DNA of 64,000 bases from Dictyostelium firmibasis. Its lineage: Eukaryota; Evosea; Eumycetozoa; Dictyosteliales; Dictyosteliaceae. Where the stretch lies: contig CM069766.1 of NCBI GenBank assembly GCA_036169595.1, forward strand, positions 2,392,501 to 2,456,500. Direction: 5' to 3'. A program made the translations under genes and the position numbers. The first letter of the stretch is position 1, and the number at the start of each line of letters is the position of its first letter. Positions 35,553-49,169 of the stretch are shown in pieces. The notes beneath the pieces are model-generated. The model saw nothing but the letters and a program-made list of their open reading frames with translations. It ran no database searches and was not told the DNA's origin.

Positions 35553-35591
35553 ATTGTCTCTTTTTTTCATATATATTTATATAAATAAAAC
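34826..35591. other. Intergenic spacer upstream of FEN1
   Basis: About 34900-35420 is fairly complex sequence with no open frame that I can support. It is followed by long T tracts just before the FEN1 start. The middle may be an old coding relic, but no family is recognisable. Confidence 0.5.
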
Positions 35592-35862
35592 ATGGGAATT
35601 AAAAAATTAACAGATTTAATTGAAGATAATGCCCCAACTTCAATTAAAACAAATGTATTAAAAAATTATTTTGGTAGAATTATTGCGATTGATGCATCAA
35701 CAAGTTTATATCAATTTCTTATTGCAATGAATGCCGATGTTTCTTCGGCATTAACAAATCAACTAGGTGAAACTACAAGGTAAAAAAAAAAACCTATTAA
35801 ATTATTTCAAAAAAATAAAAAATTAATAAATTATTTTTAAATAATAATTAATAATAATATTG

Positions 35863-35901
<39 letters not shown>

Positions 35902-36858
35902 TTACAAGGTATGTTTTATCGTACAATTAAATTAATTTCAAGAGGTATTAAACCAGTTTATGTATTTGATGGTAGTGCACCAGTATTAAAGAGTGGTGAA
36001 TTGGCAAAAAGACAAGCAAGAAGAAAAGAGGCAAAGGAGAATTTAAAGGAAGCAACAGAAGTTGGTACAACAGAGGAAGTTCAAAAGTTTGCAAAACGTA
36101 TTATCACTGTAACACGTAAGCAAAATGAGGATTGTATAAAGTTATTGACATTAATGGGTGTACCAATTGTAAAGGCACCATGCGAAGCTGAAGCACAATG
36201 TGCAGAGATTGTTAAAAAAGGTAAAGCATGGGCAACAGGTTCAGAGGATATGGATTCGTTAACCCTTGGTTCAACTGTACTCTTGAGACGTCTTTTCTTT
36301 TCAGAGGCAAAGAAAATGCCAATTCTTGAGTTTGAATTACAATCAGTATTGGATGGTTTAGGTTTAACTCAAGATGAGTTTATTGATCTTTCAATTCTTT
36401 TAGGTTGTGATTATTGTGATAGTATCAAAGGTATTGGTCCAAAAAGAGCAATAGAGTTGGTTCAAAAACATAAAACCATGGAAGAGGTAATTAAACATTT
36501 GGATAAATCAAAATATCCATTACCAGAGTTTTTCCCCTTTCAAGAGGTAAGAGATTTATTTAAAAATCCAAATGTTATTCCTGCCGACCAATTACCTATT
36601 TTTCAATGGAAAGATCCAGATGTTGAAGGCTTAAATAAATTTTTGGTAGAAGAAATGGGTTTCTCTGATGTTAGAGTTGCTCAAGGTATTGAAAAATTAA
36701 AGAAATTTAAAAATACAAGTGTCCAATCTCGTATGGACTCTTTTATAACTGTAATTAAAAAACCTGAAGATCCAAATGATAAAAAAAAGAAAGTAACAAA
36801 AACTCCTTCAAAACCTTCTGCTAAAACAGCAAAAAAATCAACATTCAAAAGAAAATAA
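35592..36858 (+). CDS. repG: Flap endonuclease 1 (FEN1)
   Basis: Exon 1 starts at 35592 ([10 protein letters not shown]) and the main exon ends at 36858; the protein is about 380 aa as in other eukaryotes. XPG N-domain motifs IIAIDAS and VYVFDG, XPG I-domain motifs CEAEAQCA and GSEDMDSL, and the helix-hairpin-helix [16 protein letters not shown] are all intact. The enzyme removes 5' flaps in Okazaki-fragment maturation and long-patch repair with PCNA. The C-terminal PCNA box reads QSRMDSFI, with Ile replacing the usual second aromatic. Conservation requires the protein to run GETT[10 protein letters not shown] across the intron, but no AG lies at the needed place (see findings). The intron has an A34 tract. 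Confidence 0.93.
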
Positions 36859-37055
36859 AAAATTTAAATATTTTAAATTAAATATTTAATTTTTTTCTTT
36901 TTTTTTTTATTAAAAATAAATTATTTATTAATTAATATTATTTCATTGTAATTACCAATTCTATGGGAATAAAAAAAGTAAAAAAAAAAAGGGTAAAAAA
37001 AAGTAAAAAAAAAAAAAAGAAAAGGTTGCAAGAATTTTTAAAAAAAATAAAAAGA

Positions 37056-37626
37056 TTAATCCAATAAAGAAGAAGAAGAAATTGTTGGACTATTTGTTAA
37101 TGATTCTTCAGACTGTTTTGGAAATAGTAAAGATTTTTTTTCATCTTTTTCATCTTCTTCTTTTATAGATTTTGATGTTATAATATTTGGGGTTGTTGAA
37201 GTTGGTGGAGTTGATGATGACTGATGATTTTGTTTTGAAATTAAATTTGGTGAAATTGGTAATGAATTTGAAACCCATGATTGACTACGACTTAATGCTG
37301 GTGATGATGACAATGATGTTGGTTCTGAAATTTGATAACTACAACTATTTTGACGATTATGATTATGATGACTATGATTATTTTGATTAGAGATATTATT
37401 ACTATTTAATTTTGATTTTAAAATATTATTTTCAATAACTAATTTTTTATAATCTTCTAATAGTTTTGAAATTTGACCAATTTTAATATCATCAGTTTGA
37501 TAATTTAAAAATTCATATCTTTTTTCCAATTCGATATTATCTTGATAAACTGTAAATTGTTCATTAATAGAAACTCTTGGGCTGCCATTATTACTAAAAT
37601 TATCAATATCTCCAAAATTTTGTTGT

Positions 37627-37658
<32 letters not shown>

Positions 37659-39275
37659 ATTATTTGATGAATGTCTTGAATGACCTCTCGAGTGTGGTAG
37701 TGGTGGTAATGTTGATGATACATTTGCTGTTGTCGTTGATTTAATTGTTGGTGATTTAATACTATTATTATTATTATTATTATTATTTGTTATTAAATTT
37801 AAATTTATAGCCTGATGATTTGTAGGTGGTTTATAATTTAATCTTTTTAAGATATCAGGATTAAGTTTTAAAGGTAATTCAAATTCAAATTTATCACGTA
37901 ATCTATAGAATTCGGATTCTTCAATCGTTAAATCAATAGGTGTAGAAATATTTTCGATGAAAGAAACAGCAGATACTAAATGAGTGAAATAACAAGCTAT
38001 CTCAGTCATCATTCTAGATTGATCTCTAAAAGTATTGACATAGGTTATATTTGATTTTAACATTAATGGATTTGATTTTAAAACTACATAGATTAGAATT
38101 GGTAAGAATTCATCAGCACCTGATGGATTACCATTGGGATTAACGGATTTTAAGAGTTTGAATATAACTTTACAACAATTGTAAACACAAACCATCTTAT
38201 CTCTTGGTGTCTTGTAGGTATTGATTTTACGTAACTCTGACATTGCCAAATTTTGAAGTTGTTCATTTGAGTTTATAAATTGTTGTATATCCAAATGTTG
38301 AGGTTCTAAAAACCCATGTATCGTTATATGTTTAAATAGTTTTAAATCCTCTTCTGTTGGTATTAATGATCCTTCTGAAACTATATTACCTTCTGTTAAT
38401 TCTAATCCTCCTAATCTAGCTGGTTGAAATGTACTTTTATTAAAAAAAATTAATAAGAAATAATATTTATTTATTTATTTATTTTTAAATTAATATATAA
38501 CTTACCAATGATATAATTTACTCATAATATATTTTTCGATACCATCTCTAATACCTTCAATTTCAGCTTCACCTGCATTTGCCCATAATGGTAGACTTAA
38601 AATCCAATGTTCTAATTCTCTAGCGTATGTAATTACTGTATGACCTTGTTCCTCAATAAGACCTGGTCCTTTATTCGCAAATTGTAGAACAAAACTATAC
38701 AAAAAAAAAATCAAAATAATAATTATAATAATTAATTGTTAAATAAATGTATTTATATTATTATTATAACTATTAATAATATTAGTTATAAATAAAAGAT
38801 TTATAAATTTTTACTCTAATAGACTTTTTCTAATATCGTGTGCTTTTGGATTTTTTAATTTTGTGATAAAATTAGCTCTTTCTTTTGTACTTTCTTCCAA
38901 TGAAATGATTGCTGATATGGATCCATTTCCAATTTTAATTGTTTCATATTGTTCATTACCACCACTACCCGTTGTACTACCACTTGTACTACCATTACGT
39001 TGATGTTTATTATTATTATTATTATTATTAATATTATTGAATGACGAAGATGATGATGTTGATTTAGTATCAGAGTTTTCAAAGTCTAGATTTGATAATG
39101 AATCATATGATTGGGAACTTGAGATACCATTATTAATTATATCATCATTGGATAAAGTTTTTGTCATATTATTATTAATAATATTATTGTTATTATTATT
39201 TTCAGTTGGTGGTGTCGTTGTTTTTATACTTTTGTTGTTATAACTAGTACTAGTAAGACTTTGGGCGAACCACAT
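37056..39275 (-). CDS. VPS9-domain protein, probable Rab5-family GEF
   Basis: Three exons (39275-38815, 38694-38506, 38433-37056) in continuous phase give 675 aa. The N-terminal 120 residues are low complexity. A helical segment follows (about 150-260: ITYARELEHWILSLPLW; EGIRDGIEKYIMSKLY), which corresponds to the helical bundle that precedes VPS9 in Rabex-5-like proteins. The VPS9 core is at about 290-360: KTPRDKMVCVYNCCKVI, GADEFLPILIYVVLKSNP with the key Asp, and SNITYVNTF. A Ser/Gln/Asn-rich C-terminal tail holds a short coiled coil. VPS9 domains load GTP onto Rab5/Rab21-type GTPases on early endosomes. There is no zinc finger, RA or SH2 domain. Function is inferred from the domain. Confidence 0.9.
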
Positions 39276-39894
39276 TATTAAATTTTTCTTTTTTTTTTTT
39301 TTTTTTTGTTTTTTTGTATTAATGTGTTTGTTCTTGTGTGGTTGCTGGTTTAATTTGGTGAAAAAAATAAAAAATTTTTCAAAAAATAAAAAAAAAAAAA
39401 ACTTCTCATTTGAAAAGTTGGCAACACAACGCAAAAAAATAAAAAATAAAAATAAAAAAAAAATAAAAAAATAAAAAAAAAAATTTAGATATTTTTAAAT
39501 GACATGGCACCAAAAAAAAAAAAAAAATCTTGTTTTGTATTTAAATAAAAGAAAAAAAAAAAAAAAAAAAATAGTATTTGTAATAGATAGAAAATGAAAT
39601 AATAATAATTCGTACTACATAACATTTTTTTTCAAAAAAAATTTTTCACTGAAAGATAATCTTTGATTTTTTTTTTTCATTTTTTTATTTTTTTTATTTT
39701 GGTTTTAAAAAAATTGAGGGAGTTTTTAAAAAAATTAATTAATTTCTCTAAAGAAAGATTTTAATCATTTTAAAATAATAAATTCTATTTTATATTATAT
39801 TATATTTATTTATTTATTTATTATATTTTTTGTTTGGTTTTAAAAATTGGAAATTAATTCTAAAATAATTAATTAGCCTAAAAAATTAAAGAAC

Positions 39895-39937
<43 letters not shown>

Positions 39938-40062
39938 GTTGATTTATTGACAAATACGATCTAGATGGTTTGGGGCAAAATTTTCTCATTTTTAGAACCT
40001 ATCTACAATTCTTTTCATATTTTAATATAAAAAAAAAAACTATTGCGTCTTTTCTTTATTAT

Positions 40063-40098
<36 letters not shown>

Positions 40099-40130
40099 AA
40101 AATTTTTTTTTTTAAAAAATTTTTTTTTGA

Positions 40131-40162
<32 letters not shown>

Positions 40163-40545
40163 TGATATAGTTATATACACAACAAAAACCACTAAACACC
40201 CACCCATTCATTTATAAACAATATCTTTCGTATCAAAATAAACTTGTAATAAATAATATCAATACAATATATATTTTAACTGTATAAGAATTTTTTTTAA
40301 AAAAGAAAAAAAAAGAAGAAAAAAAAAAAAAAAAAAAAAAAAACTATTTATAATATTTAAAAAAATCTCAAAACCTTATTTATATATACAAACCCCAATC
40401 GAAAACAACAAACAATAGCTTTTGGGTCCAATTAAATAACAAACGAACAAATAACTGTCATCATATAATTTTTAATTACAAATTTTTAATTTTTTTTTAT
40501 TTCTAAAGTTTTTTTCAAACACAATATATATATATACACATAAAA
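39276..40545. other. Divergent promoter region, mostly A/T tracts
   Basis: This stretch lies between the VPS9-domain gene (-) and the Rab gene (+). Long T runs at 39898-39936 and 40066-40153. Nearer the Rab start is an A/C-rich leader-like region (40180-40450) with ACACCCACCCA at 40196-40206, resembling a CA/GT-rich promoter element. No coding sequence was seen. Confidence 0.5.
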
Positions 40546-41606
40546 ATGTCTATGGCACCTGAGCAGTAAGTATTCATTACTCATTCATTTATTATATTTT
40601 TTATAAAACTATAGTAAATATTTTTTAAAAAAAATTAATGTGTACAAATATAATTTCTATTTTTTTCCACAAAACGATCGATTTTTTTTTAAAAAATTTT
40701 CAAAAAAAAAAAAAAATATAAATAAATATTAACCTTTTTTTTTTTTTTTTTTAATATATTAATAGTGATTTTTTCTTTAAAATTCTTTTAATCGGTGATA
40801 GTGGAGTTGGTAAATCATGTTTATTACTTAGATTTGCTGTACGTATACCTATAATTCCTTTTTTTTTAAAATTTTTTTTTTTTTTTTCGAAAAAACAAAA
40901 AAATTTAAAATTTATATTTTGGAATATCCTGGTCAAAATTCTAATACTATTTTTAAAACAACATAAAATTTTATTTTTTTTTATAAATATTTATAATTAA
41001 ATTTTTTAGGATGATTCATGGACTGATACACATATTTCTACTATTGGTGTAGATTTCAAAATTAAAACATTAAATCTTGATGGTAAGACCATTAAATTAC
41101 AAATCTGGGATACTGCAGGTCAAGAAAGATTCAGAACTATTACATCATCATACTATCGTGGTGCTCAAGGTATTATCCTTGTTTATGATTGCACTGATCA
41201 AGATTCATTTACAAATGTTAAACAATGGATGGGTGAAATCGATAGATATGCTTGTGAAAATGTTAATAAACTTTTGGTTGGTAATAAAACTGATTTAGTA
41301 AACGAAAAAGTTGTCGATTCAAATCAAGCTAAAGTATGTAATTTTCTATTATTATCAAACAAAAAAAAAAATTATCTTTACTAAACTTTTTTTATATAAC
41401 AATAAAAGTCATTTGCAGAAAGTTATGGTATTCCATTCATTGAAACTAGTGCAAAGAATGCAACAAATGTAGAGGAATGTTTTATTTCAATGGCAAGAGA
41501 TATTAAAAATAGACTTGCAGATATTCAAGAAACACCAAAACAAGACGAAGTTGATATTAAATCAAAAAATAAAACCAAGAGTGGAGGTAAAAAATCCTTT
41601 TGTTAA
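40546..41606 (+). CDS. Rab1-family small GTPase
   Basis: Four exons (40546-40565, 40766-40838, 41010-41333, 41409-41606) give 204 aa. P loop GDSGVGKS 17-24, switch I with STIGVDFK 41-48, WDTAGQERF 64-72, NKTD 123-126 and ETSAK 151-155 are all canonical, so GTP binding and hydrolysis are expected. Rab-specific blocks IGVDFKIK and the [13 protein letters not shown] segment place it closest to Rab1/Rab8, with Rab1 favoured; these act in ER-Golgi traffic and autophagy. The hypervariable tail is Lys-rich and ends KKSFC with a single terminal cysteine rather than the usual CC/CXC. Dictyostelium has several Rab1 paralogues and I cannot say which this is. Confidence 0.93.
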
Positions 41607-42054
41607 TCAAATCACAAAAAAAAAAAAAAAAATCTTGCCATAAAAAGAAAATATATTTGAAAAAAAAAAATTTAAAAAAAAAATAAAAAAAAAAAAATAC
41701 AAAAAAAAAAAAAAAAAGTATAATTGTAATCAAAAAAAAAAGGTAAAAAAAAAAAAAACAAACCTCATAAAAAGTTTATTAAAAAAATAATAGTTTGGTG
41801 ATTATTTTCTGTAATACAAATTCCAATAAAAACAAAATAATTATAAAATGGATAAAAAAAAAGAAACAATATTGGCTCAAAGAGTGTATCACTAATATAT
41901 TTTCAAATGTGACATAATTTTATTAAAAATGTTTTTTATTTTTAAAATTTTTATAAATATTTTTATTTTTTATTTAATTTTTGACAATTTTTTTTTATTT
42001 TATTTTTTATTTTTTTTAAAAAATTTATTATTTGTAGAGATTTTCATTATTATT
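41607..42054. other. Intergenic A/T spacer between convergent genes
   Basis: Poly-A tracts after the Rab stop, then T-rich sequence before the 3' end of the SdrD-like gene. It holds 3' untranslated regions only, as far as I can see. Confidence 0.6.
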
Positions 42055-44832
42055 TTATTTAATATAATTATAACAAATTGGTTCCATATCACCTAAACCA
42101 TTTGCTTTACCAAAATTATTAGTTGGATTTTCATTATTTTGAAGATAAACACCAATACCATAGAGTAGTAAACCATTTGTATTATCCCAAACTTTGACAG
42201 TACCTTGACCAACACTATCGATATCCAACGAGGAACCAAAGAGAGTATGATAACCTGGAATTACAACACCTGCAGTTGAGGCAACATTATCATGTCCATC
42301 ATTATCAGTTGGATAATAGAAATTATCATTGTAATACTCACCACCATTGATACCGTCAGGAGTACCGAAATAACCAGAAGGTAAAAGATGAGCACCATTT
42401 ACACCACCACAAGAACCAGAATTCTCCAAGATTAATTGATCGCCATTGAAACAAGCTCTCAAGATATCATAGGTACCAACATCACGATCTAAATCACCAC
42501 CACGATCACGAATTGAAATGATCATATTCTCACCATCCATTGTTAAATCTGAAATCCATGGTTGGGAATCGAAATAAACGCTTGACCATGGTGTATAATC
42601 ACCTGGAATACAGAAAGAGCCACCAAATGATTTACAACCTCTTGGGAAATCCAATGGAATTTGTAAAATGATATTTCCACCCATTTCCATTACGTATCCT
42701 ACTGGTTTTGTGACTGGGTTCGACTCCATTGTACAAACACCACCAATGATTATATTACCATGACGTATACCCAATGCAAATGGACGCCAATCATCTGGTT
42801 CATCAATACATGGATTATAGATATTATAGAGTTGGAAATCTGTTGGGTCACTAATTGAAACCCTTAATAATTCTCTAGATGCCAATGCAATGGTATAGAG
42901 CGAACCATTATGAATATCTAAATCACCAAATGCAATCTTACCAACTTTTTCAACACCTTCATCATAGTTATCCATTGGATATACATGAGAATCGGTACCA
43001 CAATAATCAATTTGGTTCATTGCTCGGTTTAAATCGAAATATAACGATGATTGGTAGTTATTGTTCTTTGTGGTTGATTTGTATATGGCACCTGTACCAT
43101 TTGGACCAAATCCAGAGAAATATTTCATAAATGAACTTGTGAAAATATCACCTGTATTTCTATCAATACCAATACCATATACTGAGCCAATATCTTTGTG
43201 AGCTGCAACATGTTGAACGGTACCATGTGGCATATTGTATAGATGTTTTGTTGCTGTTGATGGGAATGTAATTAAAACTGGATCATCGGCATGTGACTCA
43301 TTATAGCCTTGGTTGGCATAACAAATGATTGCCATTAATGGAGCATCTTGACAATAATTATCATTATTAATTAAACCAACCAATAACTCTGTCTCTGGTA
43401 CAATCTCCAAGTTAATAATTTCACCAGGTGATGGTGCTGGTGGGAATGGGTAATTGGTCATTACATATCCTGTTGGAGTATAAATGGTTGCAATATAACC
43501 CGTGGAAATGTATGGAACATCAGGGAAACTAAATAGACCATCAGCACCAGTAATAACTTCTCTGACAACTCTATTTCCATCAATTAATTGTACTTTTACA
43601 CCAGAAAATGGTGTATCCGTGGCAGAGGTATTGGCAATGTCTACATCCATTATACCGTTGGCATTGTAATCAATGAAAATCATCCCAATCAAAGAGATAT
43701 TCTTTGGAAGAATACCAATGTTCATTTCACGAATAACATAGACCGATGTTAGCATTATATCATCAAAATTTGTTTTACTCACTGGTACAACACCACTTCC
43801 ATTGATAAAGACATAGGCTTCAATGCTACCATTGGTTGCTTTATTGGTATAGGCATCCTCTAAATTTAGATCAGTGATAGGGCTGAACTGAGTGGTTGGA
43901 TCTGATGGTCTAATGTAAACTTGATAATCACCACTTGGAATATTGTTGAAATAATAGAAACCTCTCTCATCTGTAATGGCCTGTGTCACTGGTTTTCCAT
44001 CTAAATCATAGACCAATCCACTTCTTTGTTTAATGTAAACTGTTTGACCGGTAATTGGTGGATTATTGGTTCTATTGCTACTATAATATTTATCAGAGAA
44101 AACATAACCACTAATAGAGAATGATGATTTTGATGCATCTCCACAATCTAATAAACCATACAAAACATACTCTGAAGCCTCACTGAAAGATTTATAACAG
44201 ATATCGATGGTATCAATTGGTTTGGTTGGATGAATTAGTACATAGTTCAAATTGTTTTTACTACTCTCTTCGAAACAACCCAATGAAATTTGACGAGTAT
44301 CATTCTTTACAATAATTCTACCGGCTTTTGGAAGATAGTTTGAAAATTTACCAACGGTATCAACTTTCCATGAATTCATATTGGTTGGAACACCTCCTAA
44401 CGAAGAGTTAAAAGTAACATGATCATATCCATCGATCGATGCAATTAAAAGACAACTGGTAAATTGTGGAGTTATAGTGTTGATTCTAATACATGTTTCT
44501 TCTGACTTTTTACAATTGAAATGGGCCAACAATGTTGCAAATGAATGGTTTCCAAACATTGACAAGAAATCTTCATCATTCGATACTTCCTTACCTAATG
44601 GTATGTTATTGCTTACTACAATTGGAACTTTTTCATCTCCAAATGGGTTACATAATCTAACTACTTTTTCATCACCCCATGGTAACGTAATATTCTTTCC
44701 TATCTCTGGTGATAAAACTCTTTCAAAAGATAATATATCTCCGTAAACTATTTTACCATTTAAACTTTTTATATTTAATAATAATATTATTATTAATAAT
44801 AAAAAATTTAATTTTTTTATAATTTTAATCAT
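42055..44832 (-). CDS. Secreted protein with SdrD/colossin-type B repeats
   Basis: A single exon encodes 925 aa. A clear signal peptide (MIKIIKK plus a Leu/Ile core, cleaved near residue 26) has no C-terminal anchor, so secretion is expected. The middle holds two SdrD B-like/CNA-B-like beta-sandwich units at roughly 240-315 and 380-460. Each has the characteristic F/Y-x-D-x-N-x-NG-I-x-D start (IFIDYNANGIMDVD) and G-x-Y/F-x-F end (DERGFYYFNNIPSGDY; GADGLFSFPDVPY). The C-terminal half (about 520-920) looks like a six-bladed-type repeat fold (YGIGIDRNTGDIFTSSF; GDLDIHNGSLYTIAL) with many Cys and Asn-Gly. In Dictyostelium this repeat type is known from colossins. An extracellular or adhesion role is inferred. 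Confidence 0.85.
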   Translation of the reverse strand: MIKIIKKLNFLLLIIILLLNIKSLNGKIVYGDILSFERVLSPEIGKNITLPWGDEKVVRLCNPFGDEKVPIVVSNNIPLGKEVSNDEDFLSMFGNHSFATLLAHFNCKKSEETCIRINTITPQFTSCLLIASIDGYDHVTFNSSLGGVPTNMNSWKVDTVGKFSNYLPKAGRIIVKNDTRQISLGCFEESSKNNLNYVLIHPTKPIDTIDICYKSFSEASEYVLYGLLDCGDASKSSFSISGYVFSDKYYSSNRTNNPPITGQTVYIKQRSGLVYDLDGKPVTQAITDERGFYYFNNIPSGDYQVYIRPSDPTTQFSPITDLNLEDAYTNKATNGSIEAYVFINGSGVVPVSKTNFDDIMLTSVYVIREMNIGILPKNISLIGMIFIDYNANGIMDVDIANTSATDTPFSGVKVQLIDGNRVVREVITGADGLFSFPDVPYISTGYIATIYTPTGYVMTNYPFPPAPSPGEIINLEIVPETELLVGLINNDNYCQDAPLMAIICYANQGYNESHADDPVLITFPSTATKHLYNMPHGTVQHVAAHKDIGSVYGIGIDRNTGDIFTSSFMKYFSGFGPNGTGAIYKSTTKNNNYQSSLYFDLNRAMNQIDYCGTDSHVYPMDNYDEGVEKVGKIAFGDLDIHNGSLYTIALASRELLRVSISDPTDFQLYNIYNPCIDEPDDWRPFALGIRHGNIIIGGVCTMESNPVTKPVGYVMEMGGNIILQIPLDFPRGCKSFGGSFCIPGDYTPWSSVYFDSQPWISDLTMDGENMIISIRDRGGDLDRDVGTYDILRACFNGDQLILENSGSCGGVNGAHLLPSGYFGTPDGINGGEYYNDNFYYPTDNDGHDNVASTAGVVIPGYHTLFGSSLDIDSVGQGTVKVWDNTNGLLLYGIGVYLQNNENPTNNFGKANGLGDMEPICYNYIK

Positions 44833-46092
44833 TATTAAAATTTTCTAATTTTGAAAAAAATAAAAATAATAATAATAATAATAAAATATTAATATATTAA
44901 TTTAAAAATAATCAAATAAAATGTTAATAAAATCAAATAAAATTACATTTTCAAAAGAAAATCTTAATTCTCTTTTATATATCTCTATTTTCTATAATTT
45001 TTTTTTTTTTTTTCTTTTAAATTTTTCTTTTTTTTTTTTTTTATTTTTTTATTTTTTTTTATTATTAAATATATAAAATTTAATTCAAATATTAATTATA
45101 AATAATTATATTAATTTTTTTTTTTTTTAAATAATAATATTTTTACATACTAAAAATAAATTAAATAAAAATAAAAATAAAAATAATAATAATAATAAAA
45201 AAAAAAAAAAAGATTAATTGACTATATAAAATATTATTTACAGGATATTGATTTGAAAAAATGCAAAAGAATTATATTTAAATTAAATTTTAATTTGAAA
45301 AAAAAAAAATAAAAAAAATAAAAAAAAATATTAAATAATATAATTAAATATAAGGTGTTTAATATTTTTTCTAATACAATTTTTAATATTTATTATTTTT
45401 ACATTTATTTTCTTCGTAATGGATCACTCGATCACATACTTTTTTTTCATTATAGTATGTTATAAAATAACAACAATGAAAATATATCATACAAATTGTG
45501 TGTGGGTGGAGTGAAAGTGGGTTCGGTATATTTTGATTTTACTTTTTATAATTTTTTTTTTTTTTTTCAAAAATAATTGTAGTTTTTCTAACACCAATAC
45601 CTTTTAATGATGGGGTTAAAATAAATTTTTATTTGTAGTATTTTTTTTTCAATGCTATTTTAATTTTTTTTTTTTTTTTTTTATTTTTTTTCCAATAAAG
45701 TATTCTACTAATATCATTTTATCAGATCCCACCCCATTAATAGTAAAATCAAAAAATTAAAAGTTACAAATTGTATATTTTAACAAGAAAATGAATAGGT
45801 AAATAGACAATAAAAAAAGTTGTATTTTTTTTTTTTTTTTATTGTGCAACCATACCTAAAATATGCCATATATAAAAATTGTTTTGGGTTTTTATAATTA
45901 TTAATTGTAATTTTTTTATTTTTTTATTTATTAATACCACACATTGAAAATATATATATATATATATATTTCAATTAATTGATTTTAATTTAATTTAATT
46001 TTATTTTTTTTTAATTTTTTTTTTTATTTTTATTTTTTGTATTGTTAAAATTAAACAAATATATTTCAATTTTGATATTGAAATCTATTCAT
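44833..46092. other. 1.26-kb spacer, promoter side of the SdrD-like gene
   Basis: Mostly A/T tracts. More complex islands lie at 45410-45540 and 45585-45740. The first contains a 6-bp stem hairpin (ACATAC/GTATGT, 45434-45461) and a GT-rich box. No gene was found. Confidence 0.5.
45498..45512 (-). promoter_or_regulatory. GT-rich box (possible G-box element)
   Basis: GTGTGTGGGTGGAGT in an otherwise A/T spacer, about 670 bp upstream of the SdrD-like gene, resembles the GT/CA-rich sites recognised by the Dictyostelium G-box factor in aggregation-stage genes. It is a motif match only. Confidence 0.35.
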
Positions 46093-47709
<1,617 letters not shown>

Positions 47710-47933
47710 CTTTTATTAAATCTACTTCGATCAACGAATATTTTCAATTTCAAAAAAAAAAAAATTAAAAAAAATTAAAAAAATAAAAAAAATAAAAGAA
47801 TTTAAAAAAAAAATTAAAAAAAATTTAAAGTTTTAAAAAAAAAAAAAATTAAAAAATTAAATGAATTCATAATGAAAAAAAAAAAAATAAAAGGAACATA
47901 TAACAATTTTTTATCTTTTTTCATAAAAATAAG

Positions 47934-47972
<39 letters not shown>

Positions 47973-47977
<5 letters not shown>

Positions 47978-49169
47978 AATATGCAAGTTTTATTTTTGAG
48001 GATGAGGTATTTGAATAAAAAATATTATTGTTTGAAGAATATACATTTGTATTGTTACCGCCACTGCTGTTACCAAGATCTTTGGATGGAGAAGCGGGAG
48101 GTGAAATTGAAGGTGAGTGGGATTGCTGAACATGATGATACATTGAGTTTGAAGGAGAAAATACAGGTGCTGTGGAAGAAAGGGATGGTGATGAAACTCT
48201 ACCATTAAGACCATTACTATTACTATTTACAACGTTTTGGGTGAGTCTTGTTGATGTAATTCCATATGAAAAGTTTGTTTGATTATTTAAATGTTGTTGT
48301 TGTTGTTGAATTTGGGTTTGATGCTGTTGATGTTGATGTAAACTATTTAAAATTATATTGTTGGTATTGTTATTACTGTTGATATGTTGTTGAGATTGTT
48401 GTGGTGGGATTGTATTATTACTATTATTTAAATGATTATTGGTATTATGATAACCACTGTGATTGAGTGGCATGCTGTTGTTGGTAATATTATTATTAAT
48501 ATTATTAAATGGATATAATGTTTTTTCATAATGTTTACCATGACGATAGGTAACGTTGCCGGGGTCAATCCACATGGTTGTATTTTGTTTTACCAATTGT
48601 CTAAATTCACCGACAATATCGGATTTCTTTGCAGCCTCCATTAATAATCTATCGGTTGTTTCTTCACAAATGATCGCACGATAGCCTTGGCCACGTTCTG
48701 GGTAATCTGGATACCAATGACCTTTTATTCTATCACGAAGTGCAAAAATAAGTTCTTTACGGAAACGTTTTATATTCTCTTTTGGAATGTTCATATTTAA
48801 CTTTCCCAAAGATTCTGCCCACCAACATGCCGCTACAACTAATTCTGGTAAATCAGTTGGATAGGCATTTAAGGTTTGCTCAATATCAGAGAGTGGTGGT
48901 GATATTGAAGTTGGTGTTGAGGAGGAGGAAGAAGAAGAAGAAGAGGAGGAGGAGGAGGAAGAAGAAATGTTTGAAACACCATTAACTAAACCATTATTTA
49001 CACCTGCTGCATTAATAGCTGTTGCTGGTGGAGTACTAATAACATTTGGTGGTGCTGTTGTTATTGGTGAGGATTTTGTATTTACAATAATAGTTTGTTG
49101 TGGTTGATTTCCTTCTGTTACAAGACCTCCACCAGGGTCCTGGCTATTTTCTGGTGCATATGGAGACAT
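47973..49169 (-). CDS. btg: BTG/Tob-family anti-proliferative protein
   Basis: A single exon encodes 398 aa. The BTG domain is at about 105-220: WWAESLGKLN, a helix KENIKRFRKELIFALRDRI, HWYPDYPERGQGYRAI (matching the family box A with W-x-P-x-x-P-x-x-G-x-x-Y-R), and TTMWIDPGNVTYRHG (box B, W-x-D-P-x-x-V-x-x-R). The N-terminal 90 residues are Pro/Ser/Thr-rich with a long Ser run. The C-terminal half is Gln/Asn/His-rich, possibly unstructured. BTG/Tob proteins bind the Caf1/CCR4-NOT deadenylase and slow proliferation; that role is inferred from the family. The short-linear PAM2 motifs of Tob are not evident. Confidence 0.92.
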
